A stretch of 13,318 bases of DNA from CAYRTV01 sp046483285. Lineage in GTDB: Bacteria; Acidobacteriota; Aminicenantia; Aminicenantales; Aminicenantaceae. This document shows positions 6,708 through 12,215 of the stretch, piece by piece. The DNA is taken from NCBI GenBank assembly GCA_046483285.1, contig JAWODN010000113.1:1-13318 (forward strand), in the 5' to 3' direction. How positions within the stretch are numbered: position 1 is the stretch's first letter; every line of letters begins with the position of its first letter. Made by a program: the position numbers and the translations under genes. The notes under the pieces are model-generated. The model did not search any database, had not been told where the DNA came from, and worked only from the letters and a program-made list of their open reading frames with translations.

Positions 6708-7256
6708 ATGAGTCAAAAATCTCCGGATAGAATTTTTAAAGCAACGAACTCATTAAAGGTTCTTTCTTTTTTAGCTGAAAAGCCGGGCCAGGAATTTTTA
6801 AGCAGTGAAATTAAAACCGCAGTTTCAATAAGCAGGGCGGGGGCCTATTTAGCACTTCAGGAGCTTTTGAAAGAGGGATTCATAATCAGGACAGTAAAGG
6901 GTCGTTTTCATCTTTATTCTGTTAATTACAATCATCCTGCTGTGCGGCAGTTTAAGGTCCTCATGAATGTTCTGTATCTTGAACCCCTCATTAAAAGAAT
7001 ACAAACACACTCTGTAAGAATAGTCCTTTTTGGCAGCGCCAGCCGGGGTGAGGACACAGCTTCAAGTGATATAGATTTATTTATCCTTTCCAAAAATCCT
7101 GAGAAAATAAATAATTTTTTTTCGTCATTAAGAATGGAAAGAAAAATCCAACCGGTTATCCTGACCCCGGCGGAATTGCCTGATTTCAAGGAAAGCGAAA
7201 AGGTATTTTTTGAAGAGATGGAAAAAGGAATTGTCTTGTGGGAAGAAAAAGATTAA
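6708..7256 (+). CDS. MNT-type nucleotidyltransferase antitoxin with N-terminal winged helix
   Basis: A 182-residue protein. Residues about 14-70 form a winged helix (SLKVLSFLAEKPGQEFLSSE... ISRAGAYLALQELLKEGFI). From 100 on comes a minimal nucleotidyltransferase domain with the canonical GSx10DxD motif (G109, S110, D121, D123) in IVLFGSASRGED...SDIDLFIL, so the catalytic residues are present. In MNT/HEPN toxin-antitoxin systems the MNT enzyme modifies, for example AMPylates, the HEPN ribonuclease and so silences it. The fused DNA-binding domain suggests autoregulation through the inverted repeat at 6660-6697. The HEPN gene follows with a 19-bp overlap but is broken, so this antitoxin appears orphaned. 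Confidence 0.85.
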   Translation: MSQKSPDRIFKATNSLKVLSFLAEKPGQEFLSSEIKTAVSISRAGAYLALQELLKEGFIIRTVKGRFHLYSVNYNHPAVRQFKVLMNVLYLEPLIKRIQTHSVRIVLFGSASRGEDTASSDIDLFILSKNPEKINNFFSSLRMERKIQPVILTPAELPDFKESEKVFFEEMEKGIVLWEEKD

Positions 7257-7544
7257 ATCTTGATTATGAAGACTGTTTAAAAAAAAGAAAGGTCAGGCCG
7301 TTTTCAAGAGGAAAATTGCTCGTTCAAAAAGAACTTGAATCTGCAGCCTCAGATCTTGAAAGAGCTGAGAAGATACAATGATGGAGATTATAAATGGGCA
7401 ACTATCCAATTTTATTATTCCATGTTTCACTCGGCGAGAGCTCTCCTCTACTCAAGAAACCTGCAATTTACCCGAACCCTTGCTTACAAGAAAGACGATA
7501 ATGCCCCTGTCATCCCGAGGCGCGCAGTGACGAGGGACCCCTGA
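7238..7544 (+). pseudogene. HEPN-domain toxin gene, frameshifted and truncated
   Basis: From the GTG at 7238, inside the end of the antitoxin gene, the frame reads ...DYEDCLKKRKVRPFSRG... QKELESAASDLERAEK and then meets TGA at 7379-7381. In another frame the family sequence continues: NDGDYKWATIQFYYSMFHS, then ARALLYS. This is the typical N-terminal half of HEPN proteins paired with MNT antitoxins. A two-base loss within an AG-rich run near 7365-7375 would explain the shift. After ARALLYSRNL the family sequence is lost, and from about 7508 a dispersed repeat takes over until the stop at 7544. The C-terminal half of the fold is absent, so no functional toxin is expected. Confidence 0.75.
7509..7540. 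repeat. Interspersed CCCGAGG-type palindromic repeat
   Basis: TGTCATCCCGAGGCGCGCAG continues into a TGACGAGGGACC end. This GTCATCCCGAGG...GACGAGGGA layout is typical of short interspersed palindromes in many bacterial genomes. Here it sits at the point where the HEPN gene loses homology. Confidence 0.55.
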
Positions 7545-7734
7545 CTGTATCGTCTATGTGAAGCGTTTTCGTATTGAACCAACCAGACAAGCCAGATAAA
7601 CCAAACAAACAAGCAGCCTGTCTCATATAGAACGGTCTCCCTGGATAAGGGTTATGTCCACTCCGAAAGGCGCGGCCATTTTCGGCCTTTTTTAATTTCC
7701 CGGGAGATCAATCATATCTATCCTGGATTATTCA
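7545..7734. other. Intergenic region, weak terminator-like hairpin
   Basis: No gene seen. Near 7666-7692 AAAGGC...GCCTTT can pair across a 13-base loop and is followed by a T-run, a weak candidate for an intrinsic terminator on the plus strand. Confidence 0.25.
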
Positions 7735-7833
7735 CGGGCCGGGATTGCCGCAAATGTCGGAGTTGCGGCGAGGAAGCCGTGGCACTTCACTGCGACGAGC
7801 CGCAACCCGGCAGATGCGGTGAGATCCGGCCCG
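7735..7833. repeat. 99-bp palindromic REP/MITE-like element
   Basis: The left arm starts CGGGCCGGGATTGCCGCA and the right arm is its imperfect inverse, ending near 7833; the arms are over 30 bp each around a loop of about 25 bases. On the minus strand the flanks read CGCCATTTTTTTACCCTTCGG on one side and TGAATAATCCAGGATAG on the other. Those two sequences lie only four bases apart at 6530-6570, so 6530-6570 looks like an empty site. Confidence 0.65.
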
Positions 7834-7947
7834 CCCGAAGGGTAAAAAAATGGCGAATAAATTGAAAATATGGATAATGAAAAACGTTCAAGATTGAATT
7901 CTCAAAAAAATCATGCAAATATAAGGAAAAAAAGAAATTATGAAAAC

Positions 7948-7975
7948 ATCGCCATTTTTTTATGAATAGGTCAGG
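7948..7975 (+). repeat. Short dispersed box before hicB
   Basis: ATCGCCATTTTTTTA followed directly by TGAATAGGTCAGG: the same box as at 6528-6567, lacking 12 internal bases. It abuts the hicB start. Confidence 0.55.
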
Positions 7976-7977
7976 CT

Positions 7978-8193
7978 ATGAAATTTACGGCCGTTATCAC
8001 AAAGGAAGAAAACGGGTATGTTTCTCATTGTGTCGAGCCGGGAGTTGTCAGCCAAGGCAAAACGATTGAAGAAGCCCAGGCGAATCTTAAAGAAGCCGTG
8101 GAGCTGTACATCGAGAGTTTTGGAGCTGACGATCTTCCAGAAAGCAAAGGAGAGGTTGTTTTCTACCCGCTCGAGGTCGTCGTCAGTGGCTAA
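7978..8193 (+). CDS. hicB: HicB-family antitoxin
   Basis: A 71-residue HicB-fold protein: MKFTAVITKEENGYVSHC, then EPGVVSQGKTIEEAQANLKEAVELYIE is the classical partial RNase-H-like fold of HicB antitoxins (beta strands, then GxTxEEAxxNLxEAxELYLE). The negatively charged tail continues to GDVVFYPLEV-type residues, and no DNA-binding domain is appended. HicB binds and neutralises the double-stranded-RNA-binding HicA mRNA interferase. The hicA start overlaps the end of this gene, so the order is hicB-hicA, the reverse of the commonest order but well known. The toxin is truncated, which leaves this antitoxin orphaned. The start has only a weak ribosome site (AGG close to the ATG). Confidence 0.85.
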   Translation: MKFTAVITKEENGYVSHCVEPGVVSQGKTIEEAQANLKEAVELYIESFGADDLPESKGEVVFYPLEVVVSG

Positions 8194-8290
8194 GTTTCCT
8201 GTTTTATCTGGACGTGAACTCATCCAACTCCTTCTAACCAGAGGCTTTAGCCCCACTTTTCTTAAAGCTTATTTCGGCCGGGAAAAATAA
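8186..8290 (+). pseudogene. hicA: hicA toxin gene truncated by a repeat
   Basis: The GTG at 8186 overlaps the end of hicB and reads VAKFPVLSGRELIQLLLTRGF, the standard N-terminus of HicA mRNA interferases. Homology breaks off after about 24 residues, at 8256, where the 118-bp repeat begins. The frame then runs through the repeat's hairpin to a TAA at 8288-8290. The region that would hold the catalytic histidine (the GSH motif of HicA) is missing. Confidence 0.75.
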
Positions 8291-8373
8291 GCTTTAAGCA
8301 GAAGTCTTCCCCTGAAGGAAAATTGACAAGTCATTGAATCTATTGATGATAACTCAGCCAAGCTGCATTATAC
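8256..8373 (+). repeat. 118-bp island-flanking direct repeat, left copy, with hairpin
   Basis: Matches 12023-12139 in the same orientation with one single-base indel and only a few mismatches. It opens with a perfect 14-bp inverted repeat, CTTAAAGCTTATTT (8261-8274) and AAATAAGCTTTAAG (8285-8298), around the 10-base loop CGGCCGGGAA. It ends with the dispersed core also seen at 6125 and 6566, readable as QVIESIDDNSAKLHY. It cuts the hicA gene. Confidence 0.9.
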
Positions 8374-8580
8374 CAATTCGATGATACGCCTTTCGAGGCT
8401 TGTCGTCAGATGCAAACGGCTGTGGCATGATAAAGGACATACACCTTAAAAAAGATTCAGATTTGGTCTTGACACCCGGGCCACTTCACAATATACTTCT
8501 TCATAGTCAATCCTCCATGGATGATTATGAAGATAGTATAACATATATTTACGACACATCATAGTTGACATGACACTAGT
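8374..8580. promoter_or_regulatory. Upstream region and candidate promoter of the SAP/FokI-like gene
   Basis: TTGACA at 8469-8474, a 17-bp spacer and TATACT at 8492-8497 form a near-consensus plus-strand promoter about 80 bp before the gene. An imperfect palindrome lies at about 8499-8532 (CTTCATA...TATGAAG arms). No Shine-Dalgarno precedes the ATG at 8581. The same stretch read on the minus strand has GGAGG and a 15-codon frame starting at 8504 (MKKYIVKW), which may be a relic of another gene; this tempers the promoter call. Confidence 0.4.
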
Positions 8581-10353
8581 ATGAAAATCAGTGATGTTTT
8601 ATCCTCTTATAAAAGGTCTGACCTCAATCGTCTTGCTAAGGACAAAGTTGCCAATTACATAGGGCTTCCAATAGAAATACTTCGAGGTGAGCTAAGCAAA
8701 GTTCTAACTACTTATGACTATATAAAGAGAAATATACAATTCAGGAAACCTCCAGGCTATACAATCTTAGATATTATAGTACGTCGACAAGACTACTCGG
8801 TTGCTATTCAGGGAATAAAAGGCATCATCCAAGAAGAGATGAAGAATATAATAAAGGAAGTAAGAAGAGGAGAAGGTCTGAAAGAAGATAAGCAATACGA
8901 TTTATATGCAAAGATGCTCAAAACTGCCTGGGATTTTCAAGAAGACCTACTACCTCCAGAGGCAAATCTTCTAAATGCTTTGAGAGACTATCTAAACATT
9001 ACGCGAGTTGAACATAGACTTTTAGAAGCCCGCCTTGAAGTCTTTAAATTCAGTCAAACTTCCTTTAATCGGGAGATCGAACATTATGCAAGAGAAGGCA
9101 TTATATTTACACATGAGAATAATTATATAATTCCTGAAGAAATTGTTGAGCGGATAAAAGAGGTATGGGGTATTGAGCTTGACTCAGAACCATATCGGAG
9201 ACTATTGAATTATTTGACAAATTCCCAATTGTATTCAGCATTGGGTAGATTAGAACTGACAAAAAGTGGAAGCCAAGAGATGAGAATCAATCGCACTCTG
9301 GAAAAAGGAGTGAAGCCGTCTGATTTATTAAATACCTTAACAGTAAGCGACTTGATAATGGTAGTCAACAAGAGTAAATGTCCCCGAAAATATAAAAAAG
9401 ATGAGTTGATTCCTACAATAATTAGTCATATAAAAAGAGGAGAGGATATAAAATCACCACCTGAAGAAAAACCTGAAACACTTGAGCCACGTTTAGTTAC
9501 AGAGGAAGCCTTTAAGGAAGCCTTATACAAATTTAGCAACTCTCAGTTATACCATGTTCTCAAAAAGAAGAAACTCAAGATAGGGGGAACTAAGAATCAA
9601 AGAGTTGAGAGAATTGTAAACAGTATATACTCATTAACAACTATCTTAGACACTTTAAGAAAAGATGAATTGATTAACTTGAGTAAATTATGTGAACTTC
9701 CTCCGATGGGAAAGAAGACAGAAATAATTGAGCGAATCGTTCACTATTTTCGGAATTATCAAATAAAAGGAACTAAGGCTACACCCAAAGAACTCTTCTC
9801 TATATATGAAGATTTAAGTAAACAAAACAACAATGCTTATAGAGATATTGGTATTGATGATAAGGATATTTCATTATCCACTATGACTGCGGACTTTGAA
9901 AGAGCAACAAAATATATTTTCGAATCAATTTTTGGGCTTACTGTAAAGACACAGACTCCAGGTCGAGAAGAACCGGATGGTGTCATAAAAGAAGACAATA
10001 TAATCTTATATGAATGTAAGACTTCCTTATCTCCACCTTATGAATTACCTATCGCCCACCGCGACCAATTTTGTAGGTATATGAAAGACCAATATGATAA
10101 ACTCGAGCCTCATGCTAAGACTGCATTGAAATGCTTTATACTCATAGCACATAGTTTCGGCGACAAGATTGAGGATAAACTTGCTCATATGAAGATTGAA
10201 CCTTATATCCCATTCTGTTTAATAACTGCGAGTGACCTAAGGTTTATTGCAGAGAAGTGGCTCAAGGAGCAAAGAGATAGGGTTTTACCGACATCCAAAT
10301 TGATTTTTCAAGGTCTTTATACAAAGGATAAGCTAAAAGCAAATTTCATATAG
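8581..10353 (+). CDS. SAP-like repeat protein with FokI-type nuclease domain
   Basis: A 590-residue, AT-rich gene. The C-terminal part (about 438-590) resembles the FokI cleavage domain: FERATKYIFESIFG, then EEPDGVI (P465, D466), IILYECK (E478, K480) and YELPIAHRDQFCRY (487-500). This matches FokI's PD...DTK catalytic triad (D450, D467, K469), followed by its YNLPI...D...RY block. The N-terminal three quarters hold SAP-like helix-extended-loop-helix units near 10-42, 210-240, 246-285, 316-348 and 355-391; the blocks at 207-285 and 313-391 are an internal duplication sharing NSQLY...L and L-x-TL...DEL/SDL. SAP domains usually bind DNA, so a sequence- or structure-targeted nuclease is likely. 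No methyltransferase or helicase gene is near. It is flanked by repeats, and an IS3-family element starts within about 6 bp of its stop. Confidence 0.75.
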   Translation: MKISDVLSSYKRSDLNRLAKDKVANYIGLPIEILRGELSKVLTTYDYIKRNIQFRKPPGYTILDIIVRRQDYSVAIQGIKGIIQEEMKNIIKEVRRGEGLKEDKQYDLYAKMLKTAWDFQEDLLPPEANLLNALRDYLNITRVEHRLLEARLEVFKFSQTSFNREIEHYAREGIIFTHENNYIIPEEIVERIKEVWGIELDSEPYRRLLNYLTNSQLYSALGRLELTKSGSQEMRINRTLEKGVKPSDLLNTLTVSDLIMVVNKSKCPRKYKKDELIPTIISHIKRGEDIKSPPEEKPETLEPRLVTEEAFKEALYKFSNSQLYHVLKKKKLKIGGTKNQRVERIVNSIYSLTTILDTLRKDELINLSKLCELPPMGKKTEIIERIVHYFRNYQIKGTKATPKELFSIYEDLSKQNNNAYRDIGIDDKDISLSTMTADFERATKYIFESIFGLTVKTQTPGREEPDGVIKEDNIILYECKTSLSPPYELPIAHRDQFCRYMKDQYDKLEPHAKTALKCFILIAHSFGDKIEDKLAHMKIEPYIPFCLITASDLRFIAEKWLKEQRDRVLPTSKLIFQGLYTKDKLKANFI

Positions 10354-10381
10354 ATGACCTTCCCCCGAAAATGCGGACACC

Positions 10382-11241
10382 CTAATAAGTTTGAGATGCA
10401 TGTTTAAAGTATTCAAAAGGGCTTAGATAATTCAATGATGAATGCCTCCGTCGACGATTATAAAATATTTCAATGTATTCGAAAATGCTTCTCTTCGCCT
10501 GAGCTCTGGTGTGGAAGATCTCATTGAAGAGCAACTCGGTTTCTAATGAGCCAAAGAACGACTCCATCATCGAATTGTTATAACAACTTGGACTCATGCT
10601 TTGGCGGATGTCCCATACCTCAAGCATTTTCACCACCTCTTCGCTTCCTACTGGCTCCCTCTGTCCGAATGGAATATCAATCCGGGCTGAGGGCTGCGTT
10701 TGAACAAAGCCTTTCTCAGCGCGCTTGTGACCAACTCTTTTTTGAGATAAGGACGTAAAGACCACCCTATGATCTCCCGGTTAAAAACCTCCATCACAGC
10801 TGCCAGATACAGCCAGCCTTCCCAGGTCCAGATGTACGTAATGTCCGAAATCCATATCTCATTGAGCTCTTTTACAGAAAAATCCCCTTCTAATAAATCG
10901 TCTGCTTGGTAAATAATATTTTTAGAATCAGTGGTCTTCTTAAAGCGTTTTTTAATCAAAGCTTTTATGTCATTCTCCCGCATAAGACGAGTGACCCGGT
11001 TTTCTCCAATCCTTATGCCGAGATGATGAAATTCAGCTGTTATCCGGGGCGATCCATAGACTCTGCGGTTCTCGTCCCAGATATCTCATATCTTCGTCGT
11101 CAGCCGAACATTCTCTTTGTGACGCTGACTTAAGCCCCGACGAAGATAGCTGTAATATCCGCTCCGGCTGACTCCCAATACCCGGCACATCTTCTTCACC
11201 GTAAACCCGGAGCCGTATCGCTGCATAAAACGATATTTCAT
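10382..11241 (-). pseudogene. IS3-family transposase OrfB (DDE integrase domain), broken
   Basis: The ATG at 11241 overlaps the orfA stop (ATGA). The sequence runs MKYRFMQRYGSGFTVKKMC... VLGVSRSGYYSY, then meets an in-frame TGA at 11086-11088 where relatives have an arginine before DIW. It resumes as DENRRVYGSPRITAE..., with WISDITYIW (first D) and IFHSDRGSQ (second D), followed by TAG at 10648-10650. A one-base loss after the SDRGSQ codons shifts the frame, and the remainder reads SEEVVKMLEVWDIRQSMS...MMESFFGSLETE (the E of DDE) to the end at 10382. A few residues of the usual GNCYDNA block are also lost (CYNNS here). Confidence 0.85.
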
Positions 11242-11540
11242 TTGCGGTGTTTTGAGAAGATGGCCAACGCTTTTTTTAAGATGTCACGCTCCTCCTCGAC
11301 ATCCTGTAACCGGCGCCTCAGACGCAAGAGATCTTCATCCCTGGACTTGAAGTGCCCCTTGCCGGGAAAGCTCTCCTCTTTGTCCTTGAGATATTCCCTT
11401 CTCCAGCGATGGAGCATATTCTCATTGATCCCTAAATCACGGGCTGTTTCCCGAACCGGACGATCTCCTTCTAAGACGACCTTCACAGCGTCTTCCTTAA
11501 ATTCCTTGTCGTATTTCCGCTTTTCCTTGGGTTTTCCCAT
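11238..11540 (-). CDS. IS3-family transposase OrfA (helix-turn-helix)
   Basis: A 100-residue protein with the KRKYDKEFKEDAVKVVLEGD opening, a helix-turn-helix (VRETARDLGINENMLHRWRREY) and a C-terminal leucine-zipper-like stretch (LRLRRRLQDVEEERDILKKAL). GGAGG stands ahead of its ATG at normal spacing. Near its end seven A residues then G (complement of 11270-11277) form the A_AAA_AAG-type slippery site used by IS3 elements for -1 frameshifting into orfB. The frame is intact, but the partner orfB is broken. Confidence 0.9.
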   Translation of the reverse strand: MGKPKEKRKYDKEFKEDAVKVVLEGDRPVRETARDLGINENMLHRWRREYLKDKEESFPGKGHFKSRDEDLLRLRRRLQDVEEERDILKKALAIFSKHRK

Positions 11541-11603
11541 TTTTTAAACCTCCAAGTCTGATATTATGTCAAACTCTTCGGTGTGTCCACAAAAGTGGGG
11601 GAA

Positions 11604-11999
11604 GTCCTTAAGGAAGAAGATAAGGAGCAGGTAAAGGCTAAATATGAGAGCAGCAAAACAGAAATTAAAGAACTGATTGCAACCTTTCGTGAAAAGGGTT
11701 ATAAGCATGGAGCATCTTATCTGGAGAATCTTTCCGAACGGCTATTTACCAACATTGAGCTTTGGCTGAAAACAGGAGTAATTGCTCCGAAGACAATATC
11801 TTTATTGGAACGCGTGTTTAGAGAAATCGGTCGTCGTCTTAAAAGGATAGCTTGGGGCTGGTCGGACAAAGCCGTTACTAACATCTCTAAGATGATAATA
11901 ATCAGGCAATACTGCCGAGAGAAATGGGAGAAGTATTGGAAAGAAAAACTTGGTATCAAGGGCTACTTCGATATCCAGATTGTATCGGTCACAGTATAA
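11604..11999 (+). pseudogene. C-terminal fragment of a DDE-type transposase
   Basis: About 130 residues, open from inside the IS3 terminal repeat to the TAA at 11997-11999. The sequence ERLFTNIELWLKTGVI...ISLLERVFREIGRRLKRI, then WGWSDKAVTNISKMII and YWKEKLGIKGYFDIQIV, resembles the end of DDE transposases, with the last catalytic E probably in LLERVFREI. I cannot place the family with certainty. The N-terminal part is not on the other side of the IS3 element, where the nuclease gene lies instead, so the IS insertion was accompanied by a deletion or rearrangement. Confidence 0.5.
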
Positions 12000-12022
12000 T
12001 GCCGAACCTTTTGAACGTTACC

Positions 12023-12139
12023 CTTTTCTTAAAGCTTATTTCGGCCGGGAAAAATAAGCTTTAAGCAGAAGCCTTCCCTGAAGGGAAATTAACAAGTCAT
12101 TGAATCTATTGATGATAACTCAGCCAAGCTGCATTATAC
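12023..12139 (+). repeat. 118-bp island-flanking direct repeat, right copy
   Basis: Same as 8256-8373 with one base fewer. The perfect 14-bp stem hairpin is at 12028-12041 and 12052-12065, with the same 10-base loop. Beyond 12139 the sequence leads into the leader of the lipoprotein gene. Confidence 0.9.
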
Positions 12140-12215
12140 AGGGAAATGACAACCTTTTGAGAGAATCAGGCGTATATATTGATAACAGGAAAAAGTTTAT
12201 ATAAGGAGAGGATTC

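Larger units (their letters stand above)
10360..11603 (-). mobile_element. IS3-family insertion sequence, decayed
   Basis: A 1.24-kb element with imperfect terminal inverted repeats of about 38 bp: TTCCCCCGAAAATGCGGACA at 10360 onward and, inverted, TTCCCCCACTTTTGTGGACA ending at 11603; about 27 of 38 positions match, including a GTTTGA block inside. It encodes overlapping orfA and orfB on the minus strand. No clean 3-bp target duplication is visible (left flank ...GACC, right flank GTCC...). orfB has several inactivating changes, so the element cannot move by itself. Confidence 0.85.

Noticed and set aside
8261..8298. Perfect 14-bp stem hairpin as an intrinsic terminator of hicBA
   Set aside because: No T-run follows on either strand, and the same hairpin recurs inside the 118-bp repeat at 12028, so it belongs to the repeat.
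8457..8504. Minus-strand 15-codon frame MKKYIVKW... with a good GGAGG site, resembling transposase starts
   Set aside because: Too short, and it ends at once in a stop. It may be a relic of an IS transposase start, but nothing downstream supports it; mentioned only as a caution to the promoter call.
8565..8570. Second TTGACA just before the nuclease ATG
   Set aside because: A -10 element would have to fall inside the coding region; the TTGACA at 8469 with 17-bp spacing to TATACT is better.
11270..11277. A7G slippery run as evidence of an active IS3 transposase
   Set aside because: The frameshift site is real in type, but orfB has a nonsense codon and a frameshift, so no active fusion transposase can be made.
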